The position numbers and the translations under genes were made by a program. A stretch of 64,000 nucleotides of DNA from CAKZKT01 sp034434235 (GTDB lineage: Bacteria > Chloroflexota > Anaerolineae > CG2-30-64-16), in NCBI GenBank assembly GCA_034434235.1, contig DAOTZV010000192.1:1-64000 (forward strand). The letters run 5' to 3'. A model generated the notes under the pieces. It saw only the letters and a list, made by a program, of their open reading frames with translations. It was not told the DNA's origin and searched no databases. This document shows, one piece after another, positions 9,134-17,318 of the stretch (position 1 is the stretch's first letter; each line of letters opens with the position of its first letter).

Positions 9134-10593
9134 TCTATCGTGCGCGGGAAATACGGTTCCGGGCCTTGCGGCACCTTGCTGTCTATCTGCAGGTAGCCGG
9201 CGTCCATGTACTCCCAGATCACCTGGAACGGCTCCTTGCCCGCCACCCATTTTTCCACGATGAAGACGCCGTGCGTCGGCAGCAGCGTGAACGCCACCTG
9301 GCGCGGGTCGTCGGGGTTGAGCAGGCATTGGGCCTGGGCGAAGACCGAGCGCACCCCCTGCGCCTGGGCATATGTGCCGCAGGTGACCGGCAACGCGAAG
9401 TAGACGGCCGCCATCGGCACGTATTCCACCCGCCGCGGGTCGTACGCCAGGACGCCGCGATGGCTGTGCAGCTTCGAGCGCACCACCGGCACGGGCCGCT
9501 CCACGCCCCAGGCCGGATCGAGCCGGACGCGCGGCAGGGCATTGTCCAGGTCTATCATCTCGAATCCTTCGGAGGAGGGCGGATCGTTGCGCAATCCTTC
9601 GACATGGCGCACCACCACCCCGCGACCGTTGGGCTGCACCCCCGTCACCACGGCCAGGTCGTTTTCGGTCAGGTGCCCTTTGTCCACCGGCCGGGCGCTG
9701 CCGGTGGTGGTGGCGATCAGCGCGTCCAGGTCGGGCTCCCAGGTGGAGAAGCACCCTTCGCTGTACTGGCTGGCGACCGCGTCGGTCATGGCCGGCACCG
9801 ACACCAGGTCGGCGATGCGCACCATCTCGGTGAAGAAGCCGCGGCCGCCGAACTCCAGGCTCGCGCGTTGCATCGCCCTGGGGGTCGAGAGGCGTTCCCA
9901 CACCGCGCGCGGCACCGGAGGCGGTTCCACTACGTAGCGGGCCACTTCCTCCGCGCTCATTGCGGTGACGATGCGCAACACCACGTCGTCGTAGAACCCC
10001 GGCGCACGGGCGTCGCTGCGCGCGTAGCTGCCGACCAGGTTGAAATGGTAGGCGTACTCCGGGGTCTCATCGCCGATCACCAGGAGGATGCCCAGGGTGA
10101 GGCCTTGCGCCTGCAAGAGGCGCTCGACCGAGAGGATGGCGCCGGCGCGACGGCCCTGTTCGACCAGCGGACGGTAGGCGGTGGGCGCAAGGCCGGGGAA
10201 CTGAAAGTCGGCCAGGTCAATCGGGTCTTTGGCCAGGGCGCGCTCGAAGTGGGCCAACAGCGCGTCGAACTCGGCCGGCCGCGCCTGCATGATGGTCCAA
10301 AACTGAGGCGTGTGCGAGAGGCCGAACTGCCGTCGCAATTGGAACGCCGGCGCCTGACGCCAGCTCAGCGGCTCGCCGAAACGGGCCGTGGTGAATACGA
10401 CATCCGTCTCATCGGTCGGCCGCTCCTGCACCACGTGGCCCAGCTCGCCGAAGCGTTGGATCAGCCGCTCGGCGACTTCGGCCGACATCGGCGTGGATGG
10501 ACCGGGCAGATAGGTCACATGTAGCTTTTTGAGCCACGGATGCACCGGACGGGTCAACAGCGCAGGTGAAGCAAAGGCGGCTTCAACAGTCAT
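9130..10593 (-). CDS. Hypothetical protein (487 aa) in the radical SAM/DUF2344 operon
   Basis: A 487-residue soluble protein that I do not recognise. It has no signal peptide, no membrane segment and no cysteine cluster. It contains Gly/Pro turns, a basic-aromatic stretch near LSWRQAPAFQLRRQFGL, and a C-terminal half rich in beta-like segments (RPVPVVRSKLHSHRGVLAYDPRRVEYVPMAAVYFALPV). An HSHRG motif and several conserved-looking acidic pairs could be a metal site, but this is speculation. It is joined on both sides by ATGA overlaps, to the SDR upstream and to DUF2344 downstream, so the three are almost certainly co-translated. A GGAGGAAAAAGAG site precedes the ATG at 10593. Confidence 0.8.
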   Translation of the reverse strand: MTVEAAFASPALLTRPVHPWLKKLHVTYLPGPSTPMSAEVAERLIQRFGELGHVVQERPTDETDVVFTTARFGEPLSWRQAPAFQLRRQFGLSHTPQFWTIMQARPAEFDALLAHFERALAKDPIDLADFQFPGLAPTAYRPLVEQGRRAGAILSVERLLQAQGLTLGILLVIGDETPEYAYHFNLVGSYARSDARAPGFYDDVVLRIVTAMSAEEVARYVVEPPPVPRAVWERLSTPRAMQRASLEFGGRGFFTEMVRIADLVSVPAMTDAVASQYSEGCFSTWEPDLDALIATTTGSARPVDKGHLTENDLAVVTGVQPNGRGVVVRHVEGLRNDPPSSEGFEMIDLDNALPRVRLDPAWGVERPVPVVRSKLHSHRGVLAYDPRRVEYVPMAAVYFALPVTCGTYAQAQGVRSVFAQAQCLLNPDDPRQVAFTLLPTHGVFIVEKWVAGKEPFQVIWEYMDAGYLQIDSKVPQGPEPYFPRTIE

Positions 10594-11378
10594 CTCTCTT
10601 TTTCCTCCAAACCTTCCAGGTGAAATATGCGAACGGCCCAATCGCCCAGGCGGGGCGAGAGCCAATCGGCAAGCAAAAGGGCCCAGGCGGTGGCCGGCAG
10701 GATCGTCTCGGCCCGGCGATGGCGGATCGCGGCGACGATGGCGTGCGCAACGTTCTCGGCCGGGATGGGCCGCGAGATCCAGGGTATGTTCATCCCGGCA
10801 ATGAGCGGAGTGGCCACCCGGCCGGGGAAGATGATGGACACGTCCACGCCGGTGCCGTACAGGTCCTGGCGCAACGCTTCGCCGAAGCCGGCCACCGCAA
10901 ACTTGGTTGCCGCGTAGGGCGCGTCGGTGCGGATCGCCTTCTTGCCGTCCACCGACGAGAGCAGCACGATGTGGCCGCGGCGTTGCGCCCGCATGTACGG
11001 CAAGGCCGCCAGCACGGGATAGACCGTGCCGAAGAAGTTCACGGCCATGCATCGCTCGAAATCGGCGGCCGTGAGGGTCTCGATCGGCCCGCGCACGTAG
11101 ATGCCGGCGCAGGTCACCAGCACGTCCACCCCGCCCCAGGTTTCGACCGTGCGGCGCACGACCTCTTCGGCCTGCTCCTGGCGGCTGATGTCGGCCGGCA
11201 ACACCAGGGCGCGGCCGGCCAGCGCCCGTATCTCCGCGGCCACGGCTTCCAGTTCGGCCTGGCGGCGGGCGGTGAGGACCAGATGCGCGCCCGCGCGCGC
11301 CAGGGCCAGGGCCGTGGCCCGGCCGATGCCGCTCGATGCGCCTGTTACGATGGCGATCCTGTCGCGCAGTGAGTCCAT
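10590..11378 (-). CDS. Short-chain dehydrogenase/reductase (SDR)
   Basis: A 262-residue classical SDR. The Rossmann glycine motif TGASSGIG is at residues 12-19, followed by an Arg-rich segment (LTARRQAELEA) that suggests NADP(H). The NAG-type motif appears as TCAGIYV, the catalytic Ser in LLSSVDG, and YxxxK as YAATK. A hydrophobic, amphipathic C-terminus (AWALLLADWLSPRLGDWAVRIFHL) may associate with membrane or lipid, as in long-chain-substrate SDRs. The substrate is unknown. The ATG at 11378 is chosen because it places the Rossmann motif at the usual distance; a start 10 codons earlier is possible. The stop overlaps the next gene as ATGA. Confidence 0.88.
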   Translation of the reverse strand: MDSLRDRIAIVTGASSGIGRATALALARAGAHLVLTARRQAELEAVAAEIRALAGRALVLPADISRQEQAEEVVRRTVETWGGVDVLVTCAGIYVRGPIETLTAADFERCMAVNFFGTVYPVLAALPYMRAQRRGHIVLLSSVDGKKAIRTDAPYAATKFAVAGFGEALRQDLYGTGVDVSIIFPGRVATPLIAGMNIPWISRPIPAENVAHAIVAAIRHRRAETILPATAWALLLADWLSPRLGDWAVRIFHLEGLEEKER

Positions 11379-11441
11379 GGTTGGAAGCTGGAAGCTGGGT
11401 AACAACATAATAACAACACCGGTTTTGGAGCGAAGTTGCGC

Positions 11442-13466
11442 TCAATCGGTGTCGGACTTCGGTGCGCGCTGCCGGCCGGCGCGTTGCGGCACGCGTGGGC
11501 CGGCCCGGGCGGCCAGCTCCGGGCTCATCTCTTCGTTGAAATAGAGCGGCACCGGCCGGGGGCTCACCGGCTGGCGCTTCTTGCCGCTGCCAAGGGGCGG
11601 GCATCCCCAGGCGTCGTCCGGCGCGCTGCGTCGCGCCTCTTTGAACTGGCCCAGGATGCCGCACGAGTAACAGTGTTCGCGACAGTCGTCTATCACGCCG
11701 CCGGCCAGGGCGTGGCGATACTCGGCCTCCAGGAACGATCGCTTCACCCCCACGCTGACGAAATCCCACGGCAGGATCTCGTCCAGGGGGCGCTCGCGGC
11801 GGGCATACCAGTCGGGATCGAGCCCGTGGGCCGCGAAGGCCTGTCGCCAGGCGGCCAGGTTGAACTGGTCGCCCCAGCCGTCGAAGCGGGCGCCCAGCCG
11901 CCAGGCCGTCTCGATCACGTCGGCCAGGCGCCGGTCGCCGCGCGAGAGGGCCGCTTCGATCAGGGTTTCGTCCGGGTTGTTGTAGCTGAACTCGATGCCC
12001 GGGCCGCGCAATTGCCGTTCCAGCAGGGCGATCTGGCTGCGGATCGTCGCGTCATCGGCCAGGGGCGCCCACTGAAACGGCGTATGCGCCTTGGGCACCA
12101 GCGTGCTCACGCCCACCCGCACGTTGGCTTTGCCGCCCAACTCCTGCCGGCCGATGCGCCGCACCTGATGCGTCAGATCGGCGATGGCCTGGACGTCGGC
12201 CAGGGTTTGCGTCGGATGGCCGATCATGAAGTAGAGTTTGATCGTGGTCCACCCGCGACGGTAGACCTGGCGGGCCGTCTCCAGCAGCAGCTCGGTGGCG
12301 ATCGGCTTGTTGATCACATCGCGCAGCCGGTCGGTGGCCGCTTCGGGCGCGAAGGTGAAGCCCGAGCGCCGGCGCCCCTTCTCCAGTTGTTCCATCAGCT
12401 CGACGCTGAAGGTCTCGATGCGCAGGCTCGGCAGGCCGATGGAGAGCTTCTCGCTGCCGTAGCGCGCCACCACCTGGCGCACCAGCTCGCCGATGGCATG
12501 GTAGTCGGACGAGCTGAGGGAGAGGAAGCTGATCTCCTCGAAGCCGGTGGCCGCGACGATCTCGTCTACGGCGGCCAGTACCTCGGCCAGGGGACGCTCG
12601 CGCACCGGCCGGTAGATCATGCCGGCCTGGCAGAAGCGACAGCCGCGCGTGCAACCGCGCTGGATCTCGATGGCGGCGCGATTGTGCACCGTGTCTATGA
12701 ACGGCACGATGAAGCGCGTGACCGGCGGCGGCAGGGTGGGCACGATGCGCTTCACGATGGTCGGCCGGCCGGCCGGATCGAGCGAGGTGCGGCCGGCGAT
12801 GGTCCCATCGGGGTGATAGTGCACCGCGTAAAAGGCCGGCACATAGACCCCCTCGATGCCGGCCAGGCGCACCAGCGCCTGCCGCCGGCTCAGGCCGGCG
12901 CGGCGGGCGTCGGTCCAGGTGCGCACGATCTCCGTGATCGCCTCTTCTCCTTCGCCGAAGAAAAACGCGTCGAAGAAAGCGTGCATCGGCTCGGGGTTCA
13001 GACAGGCGGAGCCGCCGGCCAGGATGAGCGGCGCGTCGTCCCCGCGCTCGGCCGCGCGCAGGGGAATGCCGGCCAGGTCAAGGGTGGTCAGGACGTTGGT
13101 GTAGAGCTGCTCGTAGGGCAACGAGAAGCCGATCACGTCGAAGTCGGCCAGGGGATGCCGCGTTTCGAGGGAATAGAGCGGGATGCCCTCGCGGCGCATC
13201 GCCGCGATCATGTCCACCCAGGGCGTGTAGGCGCGCTCGGCCAGCATGTCGGGCTGGCGGTTGACGATGTCGTAGAGCACCGCCAGGCCCAGGTTCGACA
13301 TGCCCAGGTCGTAGATGTCGGGGAAGACCAGCGCCAGCCGATAGGGGATCTCGTCCCACGGCTTGACAACGCAGTTGTATTCGCCGCCGGTATAGCGAGC
13401 GGGCTTCTGCACGGTGGGCAAGGCCCGCTCCAGCCGGCGCGTAATCGCCTGAGGTGTCGGTTCCAT
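11442..13466 (-). CDS. TIGR03960 family B12-binding radical SAM protein
   Basis: A 674-residue protein. The N-terminal half has a cobalamin-binding-like domain (YRLALVFPDIYDLGMSNLGL, GFSLPYEQLYTNVL, APLILAGGSACLNPEP). The radical SAM domain carries the CxxxCxxC iron-sulfur motif as CTRGCRFC in AIEIQRGCTRGCRFCQAGMI. The C-terminal region contains CREHCYSCGI, another cysteine group. Family knowledge: TIGR03960 proteins pair with DUF2344 proteins; the product is unknown, though an RNA or ribosome modification role is often suspected. GAGGAG stands 5-7 nt before the ATG at 13466. It leads the operon that continues through the SDR, the unknown 487-aa protein, DUF2344 and the FAH hydrolase. Confidence 0.92.
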   Translation of the reverse strand: MEPTPQAITRRLERALPTVQKPARYTGGEYNCVVKPWDEIPYRLALVFPDIYDLGMSNLGLAVLYDIVNRQPDMLAERAYTPWVDMIAAMRREGIPLYSLETRHPLADFDVIGFSLPYEQLYTNVLTTLDLAGIPLRAAERGDDAPLILAGGSACLNPEPMHAFFDAFFFGEGEEAITEIVRTWTDARRAGLSRRQALVRLAGIEGVYVPAFYAVHYHPDGTIAGRTSLDPAGRPTIVKRIVPTLPPPVTRFIVPFIDTVHNRAAIEIQRGCTRGCRFCQAGMIYRPVRERPLAEVLAAVDEIVAATGFEEISFLSLSSSDYHAIGELVRQVVARYGSEKLSIGLPSLRIETFSVELMEQLEKGRRRSGFTFAPEAATDRLRDVINKPIATELLLETARQVYRRGWTTIKLYFMIGHPTQTLADVQAIADLTHQVRRIGRQELGGKANVRVGVSTLVPKAHTPFQWAPLADDATIRSQIALLERQLRGPGIEFSYNNPDETLIEAALSRGDRRLADVIETAWRLGARFDGWGDQFNLAAWRQAFAAHGLDPDWYARRERPLDEILPWDFVSVGVKRSFLEAEYRHALAGGVIDDCREHCYSCGILGQFKEARRSAPDDAWGCPPLGSGKKRQPVSPRPVPLYFNEEMSPELAARAGPRVPQRAGRQRAPKSDTD

Positions 13467-13755
13467 ATACTCTCCTCATACCTGTTTACATCAACAGGGC
13501 GGGACTAAAACCCGCGTTGTAATACGTGCCAGGCATCTTGCAGAGTGCCTGGCACGTAAGCGTCGCTCAATACCCGATATCTTCTCGCTAACCGGGTGAC
13601 GCCGCCGGTCACAGACCGGCTGCAAGCTCGAAAGCTCGATCCTCTCTCGCTAACCGGGAGGGACGCCGGTCGCAGATCGGTTGGGAACAAGAATACCCAA
13701 TACCTGATGCCCAACCCCCAACCCCCAGCCCCCAGTCCCCAGCCCCCAACCCTCG
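13467..13755. repeat. Intergenic region made of three repeat families
   Basis: This gap contains no gene. From left to right it holds the 34-bp ACGTGCCAGGC palindrome (13524-13557), a perfect 7-3-7 hairpin GCCGGTC-ACA-GACCGGC (13604-13620), an imperfect relative near 13664-13682, and a C-rich minisatellite of CCCCCAGC/CCCCAAC units (about 13702-13755). All have relatives elsewhere in the window. Confidence 0.85.
13524..13557. repeat. 34-bp palindrome, ACGTGCCAGGC family, copy 2
   Basis: Same arms as copy 1 (ACGTGCCAGGC / GCCTGGCACGT), with a different centre. It lies upstream of the radical SAM operon and downstream of the DapA-like gene. Confidence 0.85.
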
Positions 13756-14679
13756 TTACGCCAATCCCGCCTCGCGCAACAGCGCCGCGATGGCCTCGCG
13801 TTCGGCGGCGTTGCAGGGTCGCAGCGGCGCGGCCGGCGGCCCGGCCGGAATGCCGAGGATCTCGAGCGCAGCCTTGAGGCCGACGATGAACCCATCGCCC
13901 CACGACTCGGTGGCCGCGACCTTGTAGATCGCCTTCAGCCGGTTGATCTTGAGCTGCGCGACGGCGCTGCGTTGCCAGTCGCCGGCCACGGCCGCGGCGT
14001 AGGCCTCGGCCAGATGCGGCATGGCGATGTTGCCGATCGAGGGCACCGTGCCCTGGGCGCCGAGCAACACGGCCACGTCGGTCAGCGCGTCGGTGCCGAG
14101 GAACAGGCGGAAGTCCCGGCCATCGGCGCGCAGGCGCTCGATCATGTGGCGGAACTCCGTCACGTCGGCCTGCGAATCCTTTACCCCGACGATGCCGGGG
14201 ATCTCGGCCAGCGCCTCGTAGGTGGGCAGGGTGATGGATGTCTTGACGATGCCGGGGAACTGATAGATCAGGATCGGCAGGTCGGCGGCCGCGGCGAGCG
14301 CGGCGAAGTGGCGGATGATGTCGGCCTGGCTGGGCGGCGTGTAGTAGGGCGCCAGCGATACCGCGACATCCGCGCCGAGGCGGGCCGCCCGGCGCACGCG
14401 GGCGACCGCGCCGGCCGTCGAGGGATGGCTGACGCCGGCGTAGAACGGCACGCGGCCGGCGCACGCCTCCACGCCGGCCGCCACCAGCCGCTCCCACTGT
14501 ACGTCGTCCAGCGCCCATACTTCGCCGGTGGTGCCGCCGACGAAGATGCCGTGCGCGCCCTGCCGGATGAGCCGGTCCACCAGTTGCTGAAGGCCGGCCG
14601 TGTTGACGGTCACGCCATCGTCGTGCAAAGGGGTGATGAGGGGGACGACGACCCCCTGCAAACGCGAACGTTCGATCAA
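13756..14679 (-). CDS. Dihydrodipicolinate synthase family protein
   Basis: A 307-residue TIM-barrel class I aldolase/dehydratase. Family marks are the GGTTGEVWALD substrate loop (GTTGE), the tyrosine-containing APYYTPPSQADIIRHF, LPILIYQFPGI with the catalytic tyrosine, and the Schiff-base lysine in IVGVKDSQAD. Such enzymes act on pyruvate-containing compounds: DapA, N-acetylneuraminate lyase, 2-keto-3-deoxygluconate aldolase or dehydratases. Because an RraA-like gene lies upstream in the same run, a sugar-acid role is more likely than lysine synthesis. I place the start at a TTG (14679) preceded by AGGAG; this leaves 25 bp after the upstream stop, whereas a longer frame would overlap that gene. 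Confidence 0.88.
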   Translation of the reverse strand: MIERSRLQGVVVPLITPLHDDGVTVNTAGLQQLVDRLIRQGAHGIFVGGTTGEVWALDDVQWERLVAAGVEACAGRVPFYAGVSHPSTAGAVARVRRAARLGADVAVSLAPYYTPPSQADIIRHFAALAAAADLPILIYQFPGIVKTSITLPTYEALAEIPGIVGVKDSQADVTEFRHMIERLRADGRDFRLFLGTDALTDVAVLLGAQGTVPSIGNIAMPHLAEAYAAAVAGDWQRSAVAQLKINRLKAIYKVAATESWGDGFIVGLKAALEILGIPAGPPAAPLRPCNAAEREAIAALLREAGLA

Positions 14680-14704
14680 GGCGAATGCTCCTGGTGAGGA
14701 TAGG

Positions 14705-15427
14705 TTAGCGGCGGGCCACGCGTGCCCGCAGGGCATCTACCCGGCTGCGCATCTCGGCGACGGCCTGGCGCAGGCGTTGCGGCGTGGGGTTGGGCTCGCG
14801 CATGGCGCCCAGCACGATCGCCTCGGCCGCGATGAACTCGTCGGCCACGTCGGCCACGTCGGCCGCAATGTCGTGCGGGATGGTGGTCACGCCGTTGCAG
14901 TCGCCGTGGAGCAGGTCGTCCGGGTAGACGACGATCCCGCCGACATGGACCGGCGTCATGATGTTCAGGATGTGGGTGTAGCCGTGCGCGCAGATCGTGC
15001 CGTTGGTGAAGACCGGGAAGCCGAGCGCGCGCACCTGTTGCAGATCGCGGCCGGCGCCGCTGGTGATCAGGCCCACCGCGCCGAACGCCTTGTAGGTGGT
15101 GCACATCACCTCGCCGAAGGTGGCCGCGGCGGGCGGGTTGTCCAGGTCTTGAAAGACGACTACGGCCGGGCCCGATAGCTCCGCGAAGCGCTCCACCTGG
15201 TCGGCGGTGGAAGCGTAGGCGTCTCCCTTGCGGGGCGGCGCGGCCGAGCGGAAGCCGGCCGTGGCCGCGAAGCCGACCATGGGCGGCATTTCCGGGAAGG
15301 CGGCCACGATGCGGCCGTCCATGTAGCCGGTGTTGCGCGGCCGCACGTTGAACAGCTCGATCACGTTGCAGATGGTGGGCGTGTCGATCGTCCGCAATTT
15401 TTCCAGGGTGGCAGAGGTGATAGGCAT
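14705..15427 (-). CDS. RraA-like protein (aldolase/dimethylmenaquinone methyltransferase fold)
   Basis: A 240-residue protein with the RraA/HMG aldolase swivelling fold. Recognisable segments are LRTIDTPTICNVIELF, AVVVFQDLD, FGEVMCTTYKAFGAVGLITSGAGRDLQQVRALGFPVFT and VYPDDLLHGDCNGVTTIPHDIA, where GxGRD binds the metal-pyruvate end. Members include 4-hydroxy-4-methyl-2-oxoglutarate aldolases and RNase E regulators; the length and the distinct GDxNGV loop fit the metabolic members. An AGGAG site stands 8 nt before the ATG. It is followed by a DapA-family gene and preceded by acpS, all on minus. The substrate is unknown; a sugar-acid retro-aldol step is plausible. Confidence 0.85.
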   Translation of the reverse strand: MPITSATLEKLRTIDTPTICNVIELFNVRPRNTGYMDGRIVAAFPEMPPMVGFAATAGFRSAAPPRKGDAYASTADQVERFAELSGPAVVVFQDLDNPPAAATFGEVMCTTYKAFGAVGLITSGAGRDLQQVRALGFPVFTNGTICAHGYTHILNIMTPVHVGGIVVYPDDLLHGDCNGVTTIPHDIAADVADVADEFIAAEAIVLGAMREPNPTPQRLRQAVAEMRSRVDALRARVARR

Positions 15428-15443
15428 CGGTGTTCTCCTTGAT

Positions 15444-15812
15444 TCATGACGACGCTACGACAAAGGCAATGGCCATGCCGCCATCGTGCGAGAGACTGAG
15501 CGCCCATTGGCGCAAGCCGCGGCGCTGCGCGAGGACGGCGGCGGCGCCGTGCAACCGAACCTGGGGGCACCCGGCCTGGTCGCGCACGATTTCGATGTCC
15601 AGGAAGCTGATCGGGCCGAAGCCGGTGCCCAGCGCCTTCGCCACGGCCTCCTTGCCGGCCCAGCGCGCGGCCAGCGAAGCGGGCCGGCCGGCGCAGTCGG
15701 CGCGCTCCTGTTCGGTGAACACGCGGCGCTCGAAGCGCTCGCCGTGTTCCTCCAGGAGCTTGGCGATTCGCTGCACGGCAACCAGGTCTACGCCTGCGGC
15801 CAGATGATCCAT
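15444..15812 (-). CDS. acpS: Holo-[acyl-carrier-protein] synthase
   Basis: A 122-residue 4'-phosphopantetheinyl transferase of the AcpS type, full length for the family. Motifs are GVDLVAVQRI with the metal-binding Asp, RVFTEQE, ARWAGKEAVAKALGTG with the second acidic ligand and coenzyme A-binding lysines, and a C-terminal ALSLSHDGGMAIAFVV. It attaches phosphopantetheine from coenzyme A to the serine of acyl carrier protein in the cytoplasm. It sits between the RraA-like gene, 16 bp downstream, and a 130-bp repeat block. Its promoter is not evident because the repeats occupy the upstream gap. Confidence 0.95.
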   Translation of the reverse strand: MDHLAAGVDLVAVQRIAKLLEEHGERFERRVFTEQERADCAGRPASLAARWAGKEAVAKALGTGFGPISFLDIEIVRDQAGCPQVRLHGAAAVLAQRRGLRQWALSLSHDGGMAIAFVVASS

Positions 15813-15824
15813 GCTATCGTCTTT

Positions 15825-15970
15825 GTAGGACGATCTTCAGATCGTCCTGAGCGATTGACCAGTCAAAGGGCGATCTGAAGATCGCCGTACGCTATTGGCG
15901 AGCCAAAGGGCGATCTGAAGATCGCCGTACGCTATTGGCGAGTCAAAGGGCGATCTGAAGATCGCCGTAC
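15825..15970. repeat. 40-bp tandem repeats with GATCTGAAGATC hairpin, about 3.5 copies
   Basis: Units starting at 15861, 15901 and 15941 repeat every 40 bp. Each carries the hairpin core CGATCTGAAGATCGCCGTAC and the tail GCTATTGGCGAG. A diverged half-copy (GGACGATCTTCAGATCGTCC) precedes them. The core matches the 30-bp array at 7205-7607 with one paired base change in the stem (GAGCT...AGCTC to GATCT...AGATC), a compensated substitution. The last copy runs into the M16 peptidase gene and supplies its final codons and stop. Confidence 0.88.
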
Positions 15971-17304
15971 ATGGGGCCGGCGACGGCGAGGGCGTACTTG
16001 TCGGCCGCCAGGTATTTCTGCGCGACTTCGAGCACGTCGTCGGCCGTCAGGCCGTTGATGATGTCGCAGTAGCGCTGCACGTAGTCCAGCCCCAGGCCGT
16101 GCCATTCGATGTCGGCCAGGATGCTGGCGACGCCGTCGTTGGTCTCGAGCTGGAGCGGCAACGAGCCGGTCAAATAGCGTTTGCAGTCTTCCAGTTCGTC
16201 CGCGGGCACGCGCTCGTTGGCCAGGCGTTCCACCTCTTCGAGCATGGCGCGTATGGCGCGTTCGATATTGGCCGGGTTGACGCCCGCGCTGGCGAGCCAC
16301 AGCCCCGACTGTTTGTTCGCGGCAAGCCGGCTGTAGGCGTAGTAGGCCATCCCCTGCCGCTCGCGCACGCTGGCGCCCAGTCGGCCCATCATGCCGAAGA
16401 CGCCGAGCACGGTGTTCGCCAGCCGGGCCTTCTCGAAGTCGGGATGGAGCCGGGGCATGGCCGGCCAGCCGAGGATGATGTCGGCCTGGCTCTTGTCGGG
16501 CATGGGCACGCGGCGCTCGCGCACGCCGTCGAGGCCGGGGACGACCGGCAAGGCGGGCCGCGCCGGCCGCTCGCCGGCCCAATCGCCGAACACGCCGGCA
16601 ACTTTTGCCGCCGCTTCCTCGGCCCCGATCGCGCCCACGACGACCACCACCATGCCCTGCGGCCGATAGAAGGTTTCGTAGAACTCCACAAGCGCGTCGC
16701 GCTGGATGGCGGCGTTCGATTGCTCCGTGCCCAGCAGATCGCGGCCCAGGGGGTGGTCGGCGTACATCAGCTCGCGCAGCGCCAGGCCGGCCATCTGCCG
16801 GGTGTCGTTCGCGCGTTCGGCGATGGCGGTCATGCGCTGGCCGCGCACCTTCTCCACATGGTCGGCCGGAAAGGCCGGTGCGCGCAGCTCGTCGGCCAGG
16901 ATCTCCAGCACCAGGTCCAGGTCTTCGGCCAGCGACTTGGTCGAAAAGCTGGTCGTATAGCGGTCGGCGCCGAAGCCGATGGACGCACCGACCGACTCGA
17001 TCGCCTCGTTGATCTCGGCGAACGAGCGATGGCGCGTGCCGCGGCTCAACATGTTCGCGGTGTACGAGGCAAGCCCGGTCAGATCTTCCGGTTCGTCCAG
17101 GTTGCCCACCAGCAGATAGCCCTCCAGGACGACCGACGGCGCGCTCCAGTTCTCGCGCGCCAGGACGGTGATGCCGTTCGGCAGGGTGCGCCGCAGGACG
17201 TCGTCGGGCCCGGGCAGGGCGGTGACGGGCTGCTGGGGCGACGCGGCGACAAGACGGCGGGGCGATGTCGAGACTTTGGTCGAAGGGTAATCCGATCTTT
17301 TCAT
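15943..17304 (-). CDS. M16 family peptidase, non-catalytic partner subunit
   Basis: A 453-residue insulinase-family protein built of two M16 half-domains. The position where the zinc motif HxxEH should stand instead reads LSRGTRHRSFAEINEAIES, so the metal site is missing. The C-terminal half keeps the family's R/Y substrate-binding stretch (RERQGMAYYAYSRLAANKQSG). In bacteria such inactive chains form a heterodimer with an active chain encoded next to it. The ATG at 17304 has AAGGAG 7 nt upstream; a GTG at 17322 overlapping the previous stop is the alternative. The N-terminal 30 residues are low in complexity. The last residues (MYGDLQIAL and the stop) are encoded by the 40-bp repeat. Confidence 0.85.
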   Translation of the reverse strand: MKRSDYPSTKVSTSPRRLVAASPQQPVTALPGPDDVLRRTLPNGITVLARENWSAPSVVLEGYLLVGNLDEPEDLTGLASYTANMLSRGTRHRSFAEINEAIESVGASIGFGADRYTTSFSTKSLAEDLDLVLEILADELRAPAFPADHVEKVRGQRMTAIAERANDTRQMAGLALRELMYADHPLGRDLLGTEQSNAAIQRDALVEFYETFYRPQGMVVVVVGAIGAEEAAAKVAGVFGDWAGERPARPALPVVPGLDGVRERRVPMPDKSQADIILGWPAMPRLHPDFEKARLANTVLGVFGMMGRLGASVRERQGMAYYAYSRLAANKQSGLWLASAGVNPANIERAIRAMLEEVERLANERVPADELEDCKRYLTGSLPLQLETNDGVASILADIEWHGLGLDYVQRYCDIINGLTADDVLEVAQKYLAADKYALAVAGPMYGDLQIAL

Positions 17305-17318
17305 TTCATTGCTCCTTG

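Noticed and set aside
9130..11769. Fusion of the SDR region with the 487-aa protein into one 879-residue chain
   Set aside because: The SDR is read in another frame and ends at 10590 with an ATGA overlap; the first part of the long frame is a shadow.
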